Shown one piece after another: positions 27,458 through 36,850 of a stretch of 64,000 nt of DNA. The notes under the pieces were generated by a model, which was given only the letters and a program-made list of their open reading frames with translations, was not told the origin of the DNA and made no database searches. A program made the translations under genes and the position numbers. Source of the DNA: Calditrichota bacterium (GTDB lineage: Bacteria > Calditrichota > Calditrichia > Calditrichales > J004); NCBI GenBank assembly GCA_013112635.1, contig JABFGF010000015.1, positions 1 to 64,000 of the forward strand, given 5' to 3'. The stretch's first letter is position 1. Every line of letters begins with the position of its first letter.

Positions 27458-27793
27458 TTATGAGATAAGTCTTTTGTCTGGGTCTGTTTGAAATATCCCA
27501 ATTCGGCAAAAAGGACACGTTTTATCTTCCAATTCAAATGTATCTGCGATGTCTTTAGATTGGCATTGAGGGCAGCTGGTTATTGGAGCAGCACTGTCAA
27601 TCATAAATTCTGCGGCGCAAGATAAACAAATAGCAGGGCTGCCATTACCAATACATTTCTCTAAATTCTCATGGTCCGGGTGGTGGGCATACTGTTTACT
27701 CCCATTATAGTCTAAATAATATGGGTTCCCATCAGACAAGGTTTCTATTGTTTTGTTACATTCATTACAAATAAAGATTTTCCCTTCAGCCAT
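27458..27793 (-). CDS. Zinc-ribbon protein (111 aa)
   Basis: Several Cys pairs can bind two zinc ions: CNEC near residue 9, CLSC in the middle, CPQC, and CPFC near the C-terminus. The visible start ATG 27793 follows AGGA at about nine bases; ATG 27802 is an alternative. It lies about 190 bp upstream of the helicase on the same strand, a gap with no convincing gene. A regulatory or substrate-recognition role in the defence island is possible but unproven. Confidence 0.5.
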   Translation of the reverse strand: MAEGKIFICNECNKTIETLSDGNPYYLDYNGSKQYAHHPDHENLEKCIGNGSPAICLSCAAEFMIDSAAPITSCPQCQSKDIADTFELEDKTCPFCRIGIFQTDPDKRLIS

Positions 27794-27861
27794 TAATATC
27801 ATTCCTGCCTTTAGTTATAACCACACCACCCTAAACGATTGAACTCTATGTCAATCATTTC

Positions 27862-28176
27862 TTATCTATTTTTAGAAGTCCAAGTTGCTGATTTACTCTC
27901 AATCTCTTCCTGTCTCATCACCCTATTGTTTTTCTTCAGAACAAAGTTATTTAAATCTTCTATTTTAAAGTTAACTCTTCGCCCTTGAAGGTTATAGTAT
28001 GGAATTACATTCCTGCTAGTGTAAGCATACAGGGTTTGTTTTGACAAACAAAGATAATCATCTGTTTCTTCCATGTTTAAAAAAGGCTTTTCTTTCTTAA
28101 AAACCACCCGTTCGATATTTTGTAAAGACAGAAATATCTTTTCTAATATATCGGTTTGATCTTGTTCAAATAGCAC
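27862..28176 (-). CDS. MerR/excisionase-type HTH protein (104 aa)
   Basis: The stretch METDDYLCLSKQTLYAYTSR-like (LNMEETDDYLCLSKQTLYAY, then NVIPYYNLQGRRVNF) is the HTH_17 fold found in excisionases and MerR-type regulators. The gene starts at GTG 28176, six bases after GGGAGG. It heads the minus-strand run ahead of the zinc-ribbon and helicase genes, consistent with a transcriptional regulator or a recombination directionality factor of the island. No integrase is present in this region. Confidence 0.65.
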   Translation of the reverse strand: MLFEQDQTDILEKIFLSLQNIERVVFKKEKPFLNMEETDDYLCLSKQTLYAYTSRNVIPYYNLQGRRVNFKIEDLNNFVLKKNNRVMRQEEIESKSATWTSKNR

Positions 28177-28243
28177 TGTCCGCCTCCCGCTTGGTAATTA
28201 CATTTCGATGAGAATATATAATTCAAAAGAAGATAAAACACTA

Positions 28244-29434
28244 ATGAAAATGCTCCCAACAATCTTTTTACTCGTGTCTTTTGCTCAATCTGCTGATACT
28301 CTTCGTGTAGCAACCTATAACATTTTAAATTATAACGGTACGGCACGAAATGAATACCTGCAACCAATTACAAATGAAATTGATGCAGACATACTGATTG
28401 TTCAGGAGATCCTTAGTCAAACTGCTGTTAACTCTTTTTCCACAACAGTTTTAAATAATAATTACAGTACAATACACTTCAATGATGGCCCTGATACGGA
28501 TAATCACATTTTTTACAAAACAGATAAAGTTAAATTCATTTCGGATTCCTACATATCCACAGAGCTTCGAGATATAGCTGAGTATAAATTAAAAGTGAAT
28601 TCTACAGAAGAATTTTTATTCATTTATTCCGCACACCTTAAAGCGAGTCAAGGGTCTGATAATGAGCAAAAACGCTTAGCTGAATGCACTATTTGGCGAG
28701 ATCATCTCAACCAACTTCCAACAGCGACAAATTTCATTATCCTTGGTGATTTTAACTTTTATGACTCGGGTGAACCTGGTTATCAGAAACTGTTAGCTGA
28801 TGAAGCAGACAATGATGGGCGTTCATTTGATCCGATTGATTCACCGGGTAATTGGCACAACTCGGAATCTTTTGCCGGGATACATACACAAAGCCCAAGA
28901 GTCGAACAATTTGGCGGTGGTGCTTCAGGTGGCCTTGATGACCGTTTTGATTTTATTCTTATTTCTGAGGCTTTGAATGATGAGGTGTTACCGAACTCAT
29001 ATACAGAATATGGCAATGATGGCCAGCATTTTAATGTCTCAATAAATGAGGGAGAAAATGGTGCAGTCAGTTCAGAAATCGCAGATGCTTTATATTATGG
29101 GAGCGATCATTTACCTGTCTATTGCGACTTTGTATTTGATGAGGTCTCAGGAATTGAAAGCGAAAACCCAAAAGATTTCTTGTTACTTCAGAACTATCCA
29201 AATCCCTTTAACTCCACAACAAATATTGTATTTGAAGTTAAAGAACGAGGAAATGTAAAACTTGATCTGTATGATACATCCGGAAAGAAAGTTCTTACTT
29301 TAATTGATGATGATTATTCACCAGGCAAATATGAGCATAGATTTGATGCAAATTCGATAGCAAGCGGTGAGTATTATATAGTTCTTTCTACCGATGCTCG
29401 AAAGAGTTCAAAAAAGATTTCATTGATAAAATAA
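28244..29434 (+). CDS. Secreted EEP-family nuclease with Por-type sorting tail (396 aa)
   Basis: An N-terminal signal peptide (KMLPTIFLLVSFAQSAD) supports the start at ATG 28244 over an in-frame ATG at 28208. An endonuclease/exonuclease/phosphatase domain follows: VATYNILNYN, IVQEIL, YSAHLKAS, LGDFNFYDS and GSDHLPVY. The C-terminal 75 residues (LLQNYPNPFN ... GEYYIVLS) are a T9SS/Por-like sorting domain. The enzyme would act outside the cell as a DNase or phosphodiesterase. A frameshifted relative with a HhH tail lies at 12774-13816. No operon partner is visible. Confidence 0.75.
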   Translation: MKMLPTIFLLVSFAQSADTLRVATYNILNYNGTARNEYLQPITNEIDADILIVQEILSQTAVNSFSTTVLNNNYSTIHFNDGPDTDNHIFYKTDKVKFISDSYISTELRDIAEYKLKVNSTEEFLFIYSAHLKASQGSDNEQKRLAECTIWRDHLNQLPTATNFIILGDFNFYDSGEPGYQKLLADEADNDGRSFDPIDSPGNWHNSESFAGIHTQSPRVEQFGGGASGGLDDRFDFILISEALNDEVLPNSYTEYGNDGQHFNVSINEGENGAVSSEIADALYYGSDHLPVYCDFVFDEVSGIESENPKDFLLLQNYPNPFNSTTNIVFEVKERGNVKLDLYDTSGKKVLTLIDDDYSPGKYEHRFDANSIASGEYYIVLSTDARKSSKKISLIK

Positions 29435-29903
29435 TCCTGCCTAAAATCATATCTCATTGTCTCACTTTATTTTTTTCACTGAGACTAACAGCCTTTTAGA
29501 AAAAAGAGAAAGCTTTCTTGATTAAATATTTCTATTTCGTATATTTGTTGCACTGCTTTTTTAAAGTCAATATCCACAATTGGTGATTTGAAATTTCAAT
29601 TCACCCAATTTCTGAGTTGTTTAGAGGGGGGCTCAGCGACATTCTTAGGAATTGTATTATAGCCATGGAAGGTTTGCTATTAGTACTTGAAGAATGGAGT
29701 TTAAGTTGCCCAATTTTATTGCAACTGGTTTTTTATCGGCACACGGCCATAATTTATACATTCCATTTTTCTTATCACAACCCAATCGCTTAAAAGATCT
29801 ATCAATGATCACAAATAATTTGTCCATATTATTATGACTATTGATAAGCTAGTAGTGATTGATTTTTAAAATGGAGGAAGACCGATGGACTTGGAATAAA
29901 AAG
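29435..29903. other. Intergenic stretch, mostly featureless
   Basis: About 470 bp between the EEP gene and the hairpin leader. A weak stem (GTCTCA/TGAGAC, 29458-29488) and a small GTTGC/GCAAC stem near 29715 are visible. No convincing gene, promoter or repeat was identified, although a promoter for the gene at 30027 is expected here. Confidence 0.4.
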
Positions 29904-29997
29904 CCTCGAGTGATGCTGGAATCATCACCCGAGGATAACGGGTTTGCACAACACAAGTATTGCCCGTATGACCGCAATATACTTTTTTTATTGCGGT
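29904..29997 (+). promoter_or_regulatory. Three-hairpin structured leader before the lipoprotein gene
   Basis: Three stems lie in series: CCTCG.GTGATG / CATCAC.CGAGG (29904-29934), ACGGG/CCCGT (29938-29967) and ACCGCAAT/ATTGCGGT (29971-29997). The last is 30 nt before ATG 30027. The stems are too regular and too closely packed for chance, and a coding frame across them has no ribosome site. The layout suggests a leader RNA or attenuator. It matches no riboswitch class I can name. Confidence 0.5.
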
Positions 29998-30026
29998 TAT
30001 ACCAATTCCTTAACCAAGGACTAACC

Positions 30027-31079
30027 ATGAAACACCTGTTTATATTTATAATTCTTAATCTGATATTCCTGATTGTGAAGTCTTGCAGCGAAAATGGAGT
30101 AAAACCACCAAATACTGGACAAGATACCACCAGCCATGCTTTTACCTGGCGTATTGATACTTTGGGTAAATACCCCAGCTTTTTTCATGATGTAACAGTT
30201 ATTGATGAAAACAATATCTGGGCGGTTGGCGAAGTGACCACAGACAGCGGCACATATGGCGGTGCCCATTGGGATGGTAATAAGTGGCATTTACAAAAGT
30301 TTCCTTGGGATGGAGGTAGCTCGGCTACACCGATTCGGTGCGTTTGGGAGGGTACTGACAATAATTTATGGGTTGCTGCCGCAAGTATTTTTTTATGGGA
30401 CGGTGAAAAATTGAACATGAAATGGCGTGTTCCAAGTTTTGGTAAAGGAGTTGAACAAATATGGAAAATTGCTGAGGATAATATTTATTTTGTTGGCGGG
30501 CTTGGTACTATTGTCCACTATAATGGGAGTAGTTTTAAAGAATTAAACAGCAACACAAATATCCATCTGCGCGGTATTTCCGGTAATAACAAAGGGAATG
30601 TGTTTGTAACAGGCTATGAACAAAACGGCGATGCTGTTGCATTAGAGATTGTTAATGAAAATGTAACAGAACTTTACCGTTCCATTGGCCCGGCCAATGT
30701 GCCACAAGGCAATTATGGAGTTTTTTTATCGGTATGGACAGGAGATGAGGATGCATACTTTCTTACAGATGCGGGTTTACTAACTGTAAACATTCAATCC
30801 AGGAAAAAAATACTCTCCAATAACCATGAATTAACTTATCCGTTTGCAAGACACGATATAGAAGGCCAGGCAGGAAACGATCTTATAATAGTAAGTGGGC
30901 GGGGTAAGGCTGTCCATTGGAACGGCAGTACCTGGTCGTTGCACACAGAGATGTTCGATCAATATCCAAACCAGACACTTACAACCTATGGAGCCGATTA
31001 TAGATCTGAAACGGTGGCTTATGCAGGCCCCTACCAATTTGGAAATAAAGCGTTTATTGTAATTGGAAAACACAACTAA
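30027..31079 (+). CDS. Predicted lipoprotein with WDG/W-type propeller repeats (350 aa)
   Basis: MKHLFIFIILNLIFLIVKSC is a lipoprotein signal with the lipobox ending at C20, so mature protein is anchored in an envelope membrane. The remainder carries repeating IWAVGE..., GGAHWDGNKWH, FLWDGEKLN, VHYNGSSF, VHWNGSTW units typical of beta-propeller photosynthesis-stability-factor-like lipoproteins. Start 30027 has AAGGACT upstream. A longer frame from 29859 would translate the hairpins and lacks a ribosome site. Exact function unknown; possible surface binding or assembly. It ends just before the subtilase gene and could share its transcript. Confidence 0.6.
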   Translation: MKHLFIFIILNLIFLIVKSCSENGVKPPNTGQDTTSHAFTWRIDTLGKYPSFFHDVTVIDENNIWAVGEVTTDSGTYGGAHWDGNKWHLQKFPWDGGSSATPIRCVWEGTDNNLWVAAASIFLWDGEKLNMKWRVPSFGKGVEQIWKIAEDNIYFVGGLGTIVHYNGSSFKELNSNTNIHLRGISGNNKGNVFVTGYEQNGDAVALEIVNENVTELYRSIGPANVPQGNYGVFLSVWTGDEDAYFLTDAGLLTVNIQSRKKILSNNHELTYPFARHDIEGQAGNDLIIVSGRGKAVHWNGSTWSLHTEMFDQYPNQTLTTYGADYRSETVAYAGPYQFGNKAFIVIGKHN

Positions 31080-31101
31080 ATATATTCTAAAAGGAAAAAT
31101 C

Positions 31102-34100
31102 ATGTTAAAATTTACTGTGTTAATTAGCATTATATTTACATGTAACTTATTTGCACAATATAACCCAAATGATCCGAGATTTGGAGAGCAATGGGGCCAT
31201 ACGAAAGTAAAAACACCTGAAGCCTGGGACATAAGTTTGGGACAAAGAGAAATAGTTGTAGGTATGATCGATACCGGTGTTAATTGGCATCATGAAGACT
31301 TACAGGAGAAAATATGGATAAACGATGCGGAGGTAAATGGAACCGCCGATTTTGATGATGATGGTAATGGCTATGAAGATGATATAAGGGGTTGGGATTT
31401 TTTTAATAATGATGCCGATCCTTTAGATGATTTTACTAATGGAAATACAGGACACGGCAGTATTGGTGCTGGAATTATTGCGGCAAACCTTGATAATGAA
31501 ATTGGAATGTCTGGAATTTGTGATAATATTAAAATTTTGCCTTTAAAGATTACTAACCCCGGAGCAACACCTTATCCGGATGTTAATTCAAACCTTGTTA
31601 AAGCAATAAACTATGCAGTTGATAAGAACGTAGATTTAATAAATGCAAGCATAGGTGGTTTTGATTATAATCAAGATGTTTATACTGCGCTTCAAAATGC
31701 AAAGAATGCTGGCATTCTCATTGTAATAAGTGCTGGTAATCACCATACTGAAGGAAAGAATATCGATGATAATAAGAATTATCCAGCTTCTTATGATCTT
31801 GATAACATTATTCCTGTTCTTGCAACAAAAACCGATGACTCCAAACGAAAAAAGAGTCATTACGGGCCAAATACAGTAGATCTGGGTGCTCCGGGTTCTG
31901 ATATTTTAGGAACAACAAAAATTAATGACGGTTATGAAAAGGATGATGGCACTTCATATGCCGCGCCTTATGTAACCGGTGCATTAGCACTATTATACTC
32001 CAGCGCCAGCGAAGATTTACATAATTATCGTTTGTCCGATCCGGTTGGGGCGTCCTTGTATTTCAAAGATATTATTCTAAGCAGTGTGGATTATGTTGCT
32101 GCGCTTGATGGTAAATGCGCTACAGGCGGCCGTTTAAATATTTTTAAAGCAATGCAAAAGGTTCACAAAAAAATCGCCCTGGTCAATAAGAGGGACGGTC
32201 ACCAGGTATCACTCGGTGGTACATTAAGCCTCTATGGAACACAAAACGGTGTGGATGTAATAAGCCATACATCTAGCAACGATCAAAATGTTGAAGTCTT
32301 TTATAATTTTCTATTTGACACACGCACCGACCAAAAAGAACTGACAGATGGTTCAGATAATGTAAAACATCTAAACTGGAACGGAGACGGGAGTAGTTTT
32401 AGGTTTTATAACAGAGACGTTTTAATGAGAGATACCAAAGTAGAAGAAATTGCTTATTTCAAAGAACAGAAAAATATTATTTTAACAAGCAATATGGGGT
32501 TTCCAGTCACCATCCGCGATCCCTGGTTTGTAGAGGGTGCAGGTACTATTGATGACGAACAACCGGACAGCTTCCATGAATATGTTTCAAATACATCCTA
32601 TGCAGTTTTTTTGGATCAAAATCCTGCCCTCGGCAGAAAATCATATTTTATTAAGGCTGACTACCAAGTAACGACGGGCGCAGTCTATGGTCTTTCACAT
32701 TGGATTGCTGATCCTCCAAGTGGGGCAACTATTTTAAGCCCAAACTCAAATGAAACAGAGGTAGTATTTAACGATGAGGGAGTAACAATAACGGCTGTTT
32801 ACCATCAAGTAAATAATATTCCTGATTATACAGCGAATGTCACACCGGACGCAACCCTATCCATCCCGGTAGGAGCAAACATAACTTTTGCCGATGGGTT
32901 TACTTTTGATGTCCAGGGATCACTTTCTATTGAAGGAACAGAAACACAACCTGTTACGCTTACTGGCTCCGGCCGGGCAACTGACTATGAACCAGTTGCA
33001 CAAGCCTCTCTTGGCAATCCCGTTCTTCCTCAGGACTATTTTATACAGATTAATGGTAGCGATAAGAACATCACGTTAAATAATGTTAAGATAAAAAATA
33101 CATATTGCGGGATTGACGTTAACGGTGAAAACAATACTTTTGAAATAAAGAACTGTACTTTTGAAAACACAAACGTGGGCATTCTTTTGGGTCAGGCTTC
33201 GCAGTCAGAGTTGTATTTAGAAGAAAACGTATTTAACAATAACCACACTGGTATTGTTTTTAATAAAGGCGTTGCAGATAATGTTCAAGAAACTTTGTTA
33301 AGCGTTTACCGCAGTGTTTTTAGCAATAATGAATACGGCATATATTATTTCCCTACATTGCAAGTTACCAGCGGTGCTGATTCTAAATTTGGCTTAGTGG
33401 CCGTAAACAATACTTTTTTTAATAATTCAAAAATTGCCTTCTATATTCAGCTCTACGTAAATGATGCAAATCAATTTGGTTATTTATATGGGTTTCTCGC
33501 CAATAACTTGTATAGCAATAATGCTAATCATTATTCTTATTCTGCTCAAGGACCGCAAATCTTTTATAAATATTGGCAACTTGATGCAATTGAAGGAGTA
33601 GATCCTGCTACTACATTTATAGACGCCGCAAACGGTGATTTACACCTAAGATATGGTAGTTCAGCTATAGGTGAAGGAGGAGGATTCCTTCTAGATAATA
33701 TAGAGGATTACTTTTTCGATTTTAATATGAGGATTCCCGAAGAATATGATTGGGATACAGAAATCGTGGATGGAGAAATTGTATATCCTGATTTAGGAGC
33801 TTTTTATTATCCTCAAACTACCATTTCTGGTGCTATCTCTGCAAATATGACATTGGAAGGAAAAGTAACTGTTACAGATAATTTGACAGTTGCCAATAAT
33901 GTCACATTAACTATTAAGCCAGGAACACACCTCTTTTTTGATGAAGCCAAAAGCTTAACAATTGAAACCGGAGGTACATTAAATGTCAATGGTATTCCTG
34001 CGGCGCTGGCAACGTTTAAATCATCTGTACCAGAAAAATGGGCTGGACTTAAATTTAATGAAAACGCCTCATCTTTGAGTTCAATCGAATTTGCACATAT

Positions 34101-35643
34101 TGAAAATGCAACTAATGGTATTTATGCCTACAAGAGCAATCCAATTATTAAAAATAACACTGTTAAAGATATTACATACAAAGGCATTTATTTGAACATG
34201 TCTTCCTCGCTGGTACAGGGCAATACAGTTGATAATGCTAAATATGCTATTTATTCATATGGTTCAAATTATATTCCGAATGATCCCCAGCTGCTTGATA
34301 ATATAATTTACGATTGTATTTATGGAATCAGACTAGCTTCATCTTCACCAAATATTAGGCGAAATGAAATCTCAGAATCGGATTATGGTATCTATTGCTC
34401 GTCATATTCTTCGCCAAACCTCGGAGATATCAGCGCCTTAGGTAATAATTATATCCATGATAACATTTACGGTATACGGGCATATTCATCTAGTCCATTC
34501 CTCGGGGAAGATCATTGTGGGGAATTTGGAGGGAGAAATTGGATTGAAAACAATGATTATAATGTTTATGCTTATGGATCCTCAACAATAATTGCGGAAA
34601 AAACCTGGTGGGGTAATGCTTCTCCAAACACATCGCTTTTCAATATTTTAAGCCCAGCTACTTTAGATTATATACCATGGCTTGAATACGCACCTTCTCT
34701 CAATATAATAGAAGGCAGTTCACCAGAAATCGATATGTATGATTTAACCTTTGGTAAGATATCATCAGCCGCAGTTGATAGTGCTTTAACGGAAGAAGTT
34801 GCTATGGAAAGTTTTAACAAAGAATGGCCACTTTTAAGGCAGCTAAAATTTGCCAAAAATTTGGTTCAATTAGGTTTTCCTAAAAGTGCCCATAAAATTT
34901 GTAAAGATATTATCACAACCATGCCTGATTCTAGTCTTGCTTTCCTTGCATTTGACATTCTCTGGAAGGCAGGTAGGACGGATGACGAATCCTTTATAAA
35001 ATTCAGAAATTACACAGATTCCTTAAGCCAATTGGCAGATCAGGATGAAATTGAAGAGCATGCAGAGTTTGTTGATACAGAATATGATGCAGAACTAGGC
35101 CTGGGTAAATCATCGTCAGAGAGCTATTTAAGTTATCTTGACTATCAACACCCCAAGATTGCTGCAAATGTTCTCCTTAGAGAGTTAGAATCACGTCTAA
35201 TTCAACTTGAGAATAAGGAAGTAGCGCTTCAAATTTTTAAAATAATGATTTCAGAGTTTCCAAAACAATTAGCAACGGCCGAAGCAAAAATACTACTTGA
35301 TATCGATGAAGATTTTGACATTGAAAAGGAACTTGGCATTCCTCTGGTTTATAAGCTTTCACACAATTATCCTAACCCATTCAATATAGAGACTACTATT
35401 GAGTTTGGTATACCTAAAGCTTCTTCTGTTACTATTGAAATATTCAATTCAATTGGCCAGAAAGTGAATAATATTGAAATGATTAATCTTTCGCCAGGTT
35501 ATCATAAAGTCTCATGGAATGGTCGTGATGAATTTGGAAATATAGTGGCTACTGGAGTTTATTTTTATAAATTAAAGGCTGTTTCCAGTCTTAATAAATC
35601 TGTAAAATTTGAACAAGTCCGTAAAATGTTATTGCTAAAGTAA
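31102..35643 (+). CDS. Secreted subtilisin-like (S8) protease with beta-helix repeats and Por tail (1513 aa)
   Basis: A signal peptide (LKFTVLISIIFTCNLFAQ) precedes an S8 domain. The catalytic triad is D57 (MIDTG), H118 (GHGS) and S285 (GTSYAAP), with the oxyanion Asn near 213 (ISAGNH). A long middle region carries parallel beta-helix/pectate-lyase-like repeats in two blocks (about 590-790 and 940-1160; recurring NN(x)GI and YGI motifs). A helical region follows, and the C-terminal NYPNPFNIETTIEFGIPK-type tail is a T9SS sorting domain. The start ATG 31102 has AAAGGA upstream. The protein is probably exported to the cell surface. A strong terminator follows. Confidence 0.85.
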   Translation: MLKFTVLISIIFTCNLFAQYNPNDPRFGEQWGHTKVKTPEAWDISLGQREIVVGMIDTGVNWHHEDLQEKIWINDAEVNGTADFDDDGNGYEDDIRGWDFFNNDADPLDDFTNGNTGHGSIGAGIIAANLDNEIGMSGICDNIKILPLKITNPGATPYPDVNSNLVKAINYAVDKNVDLINASIGGFDYNQDVYTALQNAKNAGILIVISAGNHHTEGKNIDDNKNYPASYDLDNIIPVLATKTDDSKRKKSHYGPNTVDLGAPGSDILGTTKINDGYEKDDGTSYAAPYVTGALALLYSSASEDLHNYRLSDPVGASLYFKDIILSSVDYVAALDGKCATGGRLNIFKAMQKVHKKIALVNKRDGHQVSLGGTLSLYGTQNGVDVISHTSSNDQNVEVFYNFLFDTRTDQKELTDGSDNVKHLNWNGDGSSFRFYNRDVLMRDTKVEEIAYFKEQKNIILTSNMGFPVTIRDPWFVEGAGTIDDEQPDSFHEYVSNTSYAVFLDQNPALGRKSYFIKADYQVTTGAVYGLSHWIADPPSGATILSPNSNETEVVFNDEGVTITAVYHQVNNIPDYTANVTPDATLSIPVGANITFADGFTFDVQGSLSIEGTETQPVTLTGSGRATDYEPVAQASLGNPVLPQDYFIQINGSDKNITLNNVKIKNTYCGIDVNGENNTFEIKNCTFENTNVGILLGQASQSELYLEENVFNNNHTGIVFNKGVADNVQETLLSVYRSVFSNNEYGIYYFPTLQVTSGADSKFGLVAVNNTFFNNSKIAFYIQLYVNDANQFGYLYGFLANNLYSNNANHYSYSAQGPQIFYKYWQLDAIEGVDPATTFIDAANGDLHLRYGSSAIGEGGGFLLDNIEDYFFDFNMRIPEEYDWDTEIVDGEIVYPDLGAFYYPQTTISGAISANMTLEGKVTVTDNLTVANNVTLTIKPGTHLFFDEAKSLTIETGGTLNVNGIPAALATFKSSVPEKWAGLKFNENASSLSSIEFAHIENATNGIYAYKSNPIIKNNTVKDITYKGIYLNMSSSLVQGNTVDNAKYAIYSYGSNYIPNDPQLLDNIIYDCIYGIRLASSSPNIRRNEISESDYGIYCSSYSSPNLGDISALGNNYIHDNIYGIRAYSSSPFLGEDHCGEFGGRNWIENNDYNVYAYGSSTIIAEKTWWGNASPNTSLFNILSPATLDYIPWLEYAPSLNIIEGSSPEIDMYDLTFGKISSAAVDSALTEEVAMESFNKEWPLLRQLKFAKNLVQLGFPKSAHKICKDIITTMPDSSLAFLAFDILWKAGRTDDESFIKFRNYTDSLSQLADQDEIEEHAEFVDTEYDAELGLGKSSSESYLSYLDYQHPKIAANVLLRELESRLIQLENKEVALQIFKIMISEFPKQLATAEAKILLDIDEDFDIEKELGIPLVYKLSHNYPNPFNIETTIEFGIPKASSVTIEIFNSIGQKVNNIEMINLSPGYHKVSWNGRDEFGNIVATGVYFYKLKAVSSLNKSVKFEQVRKMLLLK

Positions 35644-35656
35644 TTTTTACTACTAT

Positions 35657-35684
35657 GCCCCGGCTCGGCCGGGGCTTTTATTTT
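35657..35684 (+). terminator. Strong intrinsic terminator
   Basis: GCCCCGG (35657-35663) pairs with CCGGGGC (35669-35675) around CTCGG and is followed by TTTTATTTT. It ends the subtilase transcript and lies immediately upstream of ATG 35685. Confidence 0.8.
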
Positions 35685-36305
35685 ATGAAAACAATAGTTG
35701 TACTAATCTTCCTCTCATTCTCAATTTATCTACATGCTGAAAATCCAGATAGCACAAAAGCTAAGATATATCAAAATAAGTCTATTATATTAGAGGCTGC
35801 ACATAAATTTGATATCAACCCAGTTTACCTAGCATCGATTATTTATGTTGAGCGAAGTTATAATTTTAGCTGGACTGATATTGCACTTGATGAACTAATA
35901 GCCAAACGCGGTTTTAATAGTTCGGTCGGATTTTGTCAGGTTAAAATTAAAACAGCCTATTGGATCGAGACACAGATTACAGATTCTTTAAGCTCTTTTT
36001 TTCCTAGAAAAAAATATATTAATTCGTTAAAATTAAGTAAGTCACCGGATGAACTTTTTAAAAAGCTATCTAATGATGGCCTAAATATTTATTATGCTGC
36101 AGCATATCTTCGAATTATGCAAAGTTTTTGGGAAAAATCTGGTTATAGTATAGATAAAAAACCTGGAATTCTAGGCACTCTTTATTCCATTGGTCTGTTT
36201 CACAATAATGGTAAACCACGAAAACCGCACACCAATCCAATGGCTAACTGGTTTGGCAGAGAAGTAATAAAATCCATTTTTCTACTGAAGCACGTGTTTG
36301 AGTAA
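35685..36305 (+). CDS. Exported lytic-transglycosylase-like protein (206 aa)
   Basis: A signal peptide (MKTIVVLIFLSFSIYLHAEN) is followed by a lysozyme-like helical domain: AAHKFDINPVYLASIIYVER (candidate catalytic Glu in YVER), SSVGFCQVKIKTA (the GxxQ motif) and LNIYYAAAYLRIM. These fit soluble lytic transglycosylases that cut peptidoglycan. The start falls directly after a terminator with no good ribosome site; an in-frame ATG at 35655 would read through the stem. Expression is therefore unclear, but the coding frame is intact. Confidence 0.6.
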   Translation: MKTIVVLIFLSFSIYLHAENPDSTKAKIYQNKSIILEAAHKFDINPVYLASIIYVERSYNFSWTDIALDELIAKRGFNSSVGFCQVKIKTAYWIETQITDSLSSFFPRKKYINSLKLSKSPDELFKKLSNDGLNIYYAAAYLRIMQSFWEKSGYSIDKKPGILGTLYSIGLFHNNGKPRKPHTNPMANWFGREVIKSIFLLKHVFE

Positions 36306-36321
36306 AGAAAGAGCCAATATA

Positions 36322-36489
36322 TCATCCAGGGCTTTCCTTCTCCAACTCATCCTTCAATCTCCAGAACTGATCAAACAAAGCAGCACTCAACATCATAGCC
36401 TTAACACTGCCATCTTCCTTCAAGAATTTCTGCACACCTTCAACAACTCCCAACAATATATTTAGCTCATTTTTCACACTTTCTTTCAT
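36322..36489 (-). CDS. Small helical protein (55 aa)
   Basis: Start ATG 36489 is fixed by GGAGG nine bases upstream. The product MKESVKNELNILLGVVEGVQ... is one amphipathic helical protein, without a membrane segment or motif. Its upstream region contains one of the five GGCATAAGA words (complement of 36519-36527), and it is divergent from the small membrane-protein operon. Function unknown. Confidence 0.5.
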   Translation of the reverse strand: MKESVKNELNILLGVVEGVQKFLKEDGSVKAMMLSAALFDQFWRLKDELEKESPG

Positions 36490-36518
36490 AACAACCTCCA
36501 TAATGTTCAACATACTTT

Positions 36519-36546
36519 TCTTATGCCAGCTTTTTATGGCATAAGA
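36519..36546. promoter_or_regulatory. Divergent pair of GGCATAAGA elements
   Basis: TCTTATGCC at 36519-36527 and GGCATAAGA at 36538-36546 form an inverted pair around AGCTTTTTAT. One faces the gene starting at 36489 (30 nt), the other the gene starting at 36586 (40 nt). The same nine-base word precedes three more genes at 43737, 44098 and 47133, which points to a promoter or operator specific to this element. Confidence 0.6.
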
Positions 36547-36585
36547 AGAGTGATAAGCCTATCAACTAAAAGGGAAGGAGGAGCA

Positions 36586-36846
36586 TTGTGGAAGAAACTA
36601 ATCCTGCCTAGAAAGATCATCCTCACCATACAACCTCGTTTCAACAGCCACGAACAGAAACTCATTCTGAAATACAACCTGTCCGGTATGAACTGGATAC
36701 TAAAGCTAATCCTGAATATCGCCCGCCGTTATGCCCAACTCGAAATCACCGCTACAAAAATCATTATCCCGCTTCAATCCGATATGCCCTACAGAATAGA
36801 AGATATTTCAGGACATGATATAACTATTAACCTAAAAAGGAGATAA
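36586..36846 (+). CDS. Hypothetical protein, TTG start (86 aa)
   Basis: GGAAGGAGGAG lies four bases before TTG 36586, which opens the frame LWKKLILPRKIILTIQPRFN... A GTG two bases later opens only a seven-codon frame. The product is basic and moderately hydrophobic (WILKLILNIARR), with no motif recognised. It is the first gene of a plus-strand operon that continues through several tiny membrane proteins. Confidence 0.45.
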   Translation: MWKKLILPRKIILTIQPRFNSHEQKLILKYNLSGMNWILKLILNIARRYAQLEITATKIIIPLQSDMPYRIEDISGHDITINLKRR

Positions 36847-36850
36847 ACAG

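Noticed and set aside
27253-27537. 94-residue minus-strand frame between the helicase and zinc-ribbon genes
   Set aside because: It overlaps both real genes in another frame, has no ribosome site and no recognisable sequence.
29904-29997. Leader hairpins as a c-di-GMP riboswitch
   Set aside because: The conserved core bases of that class were not found, and the hairpins are simple separate stems.
29859-30026. Longer lipoprotein start
   Set aside because: The frame runs through three strong hairpins. The signal peptide with lipobox starts at 30027 with AAGGACT upstream.
36538-36556. GGCATAAGA words as sigma54 promoters
   Set aside because: The -24 GG is present, but the -12 GC is not at the required spacing in any of the five copies.
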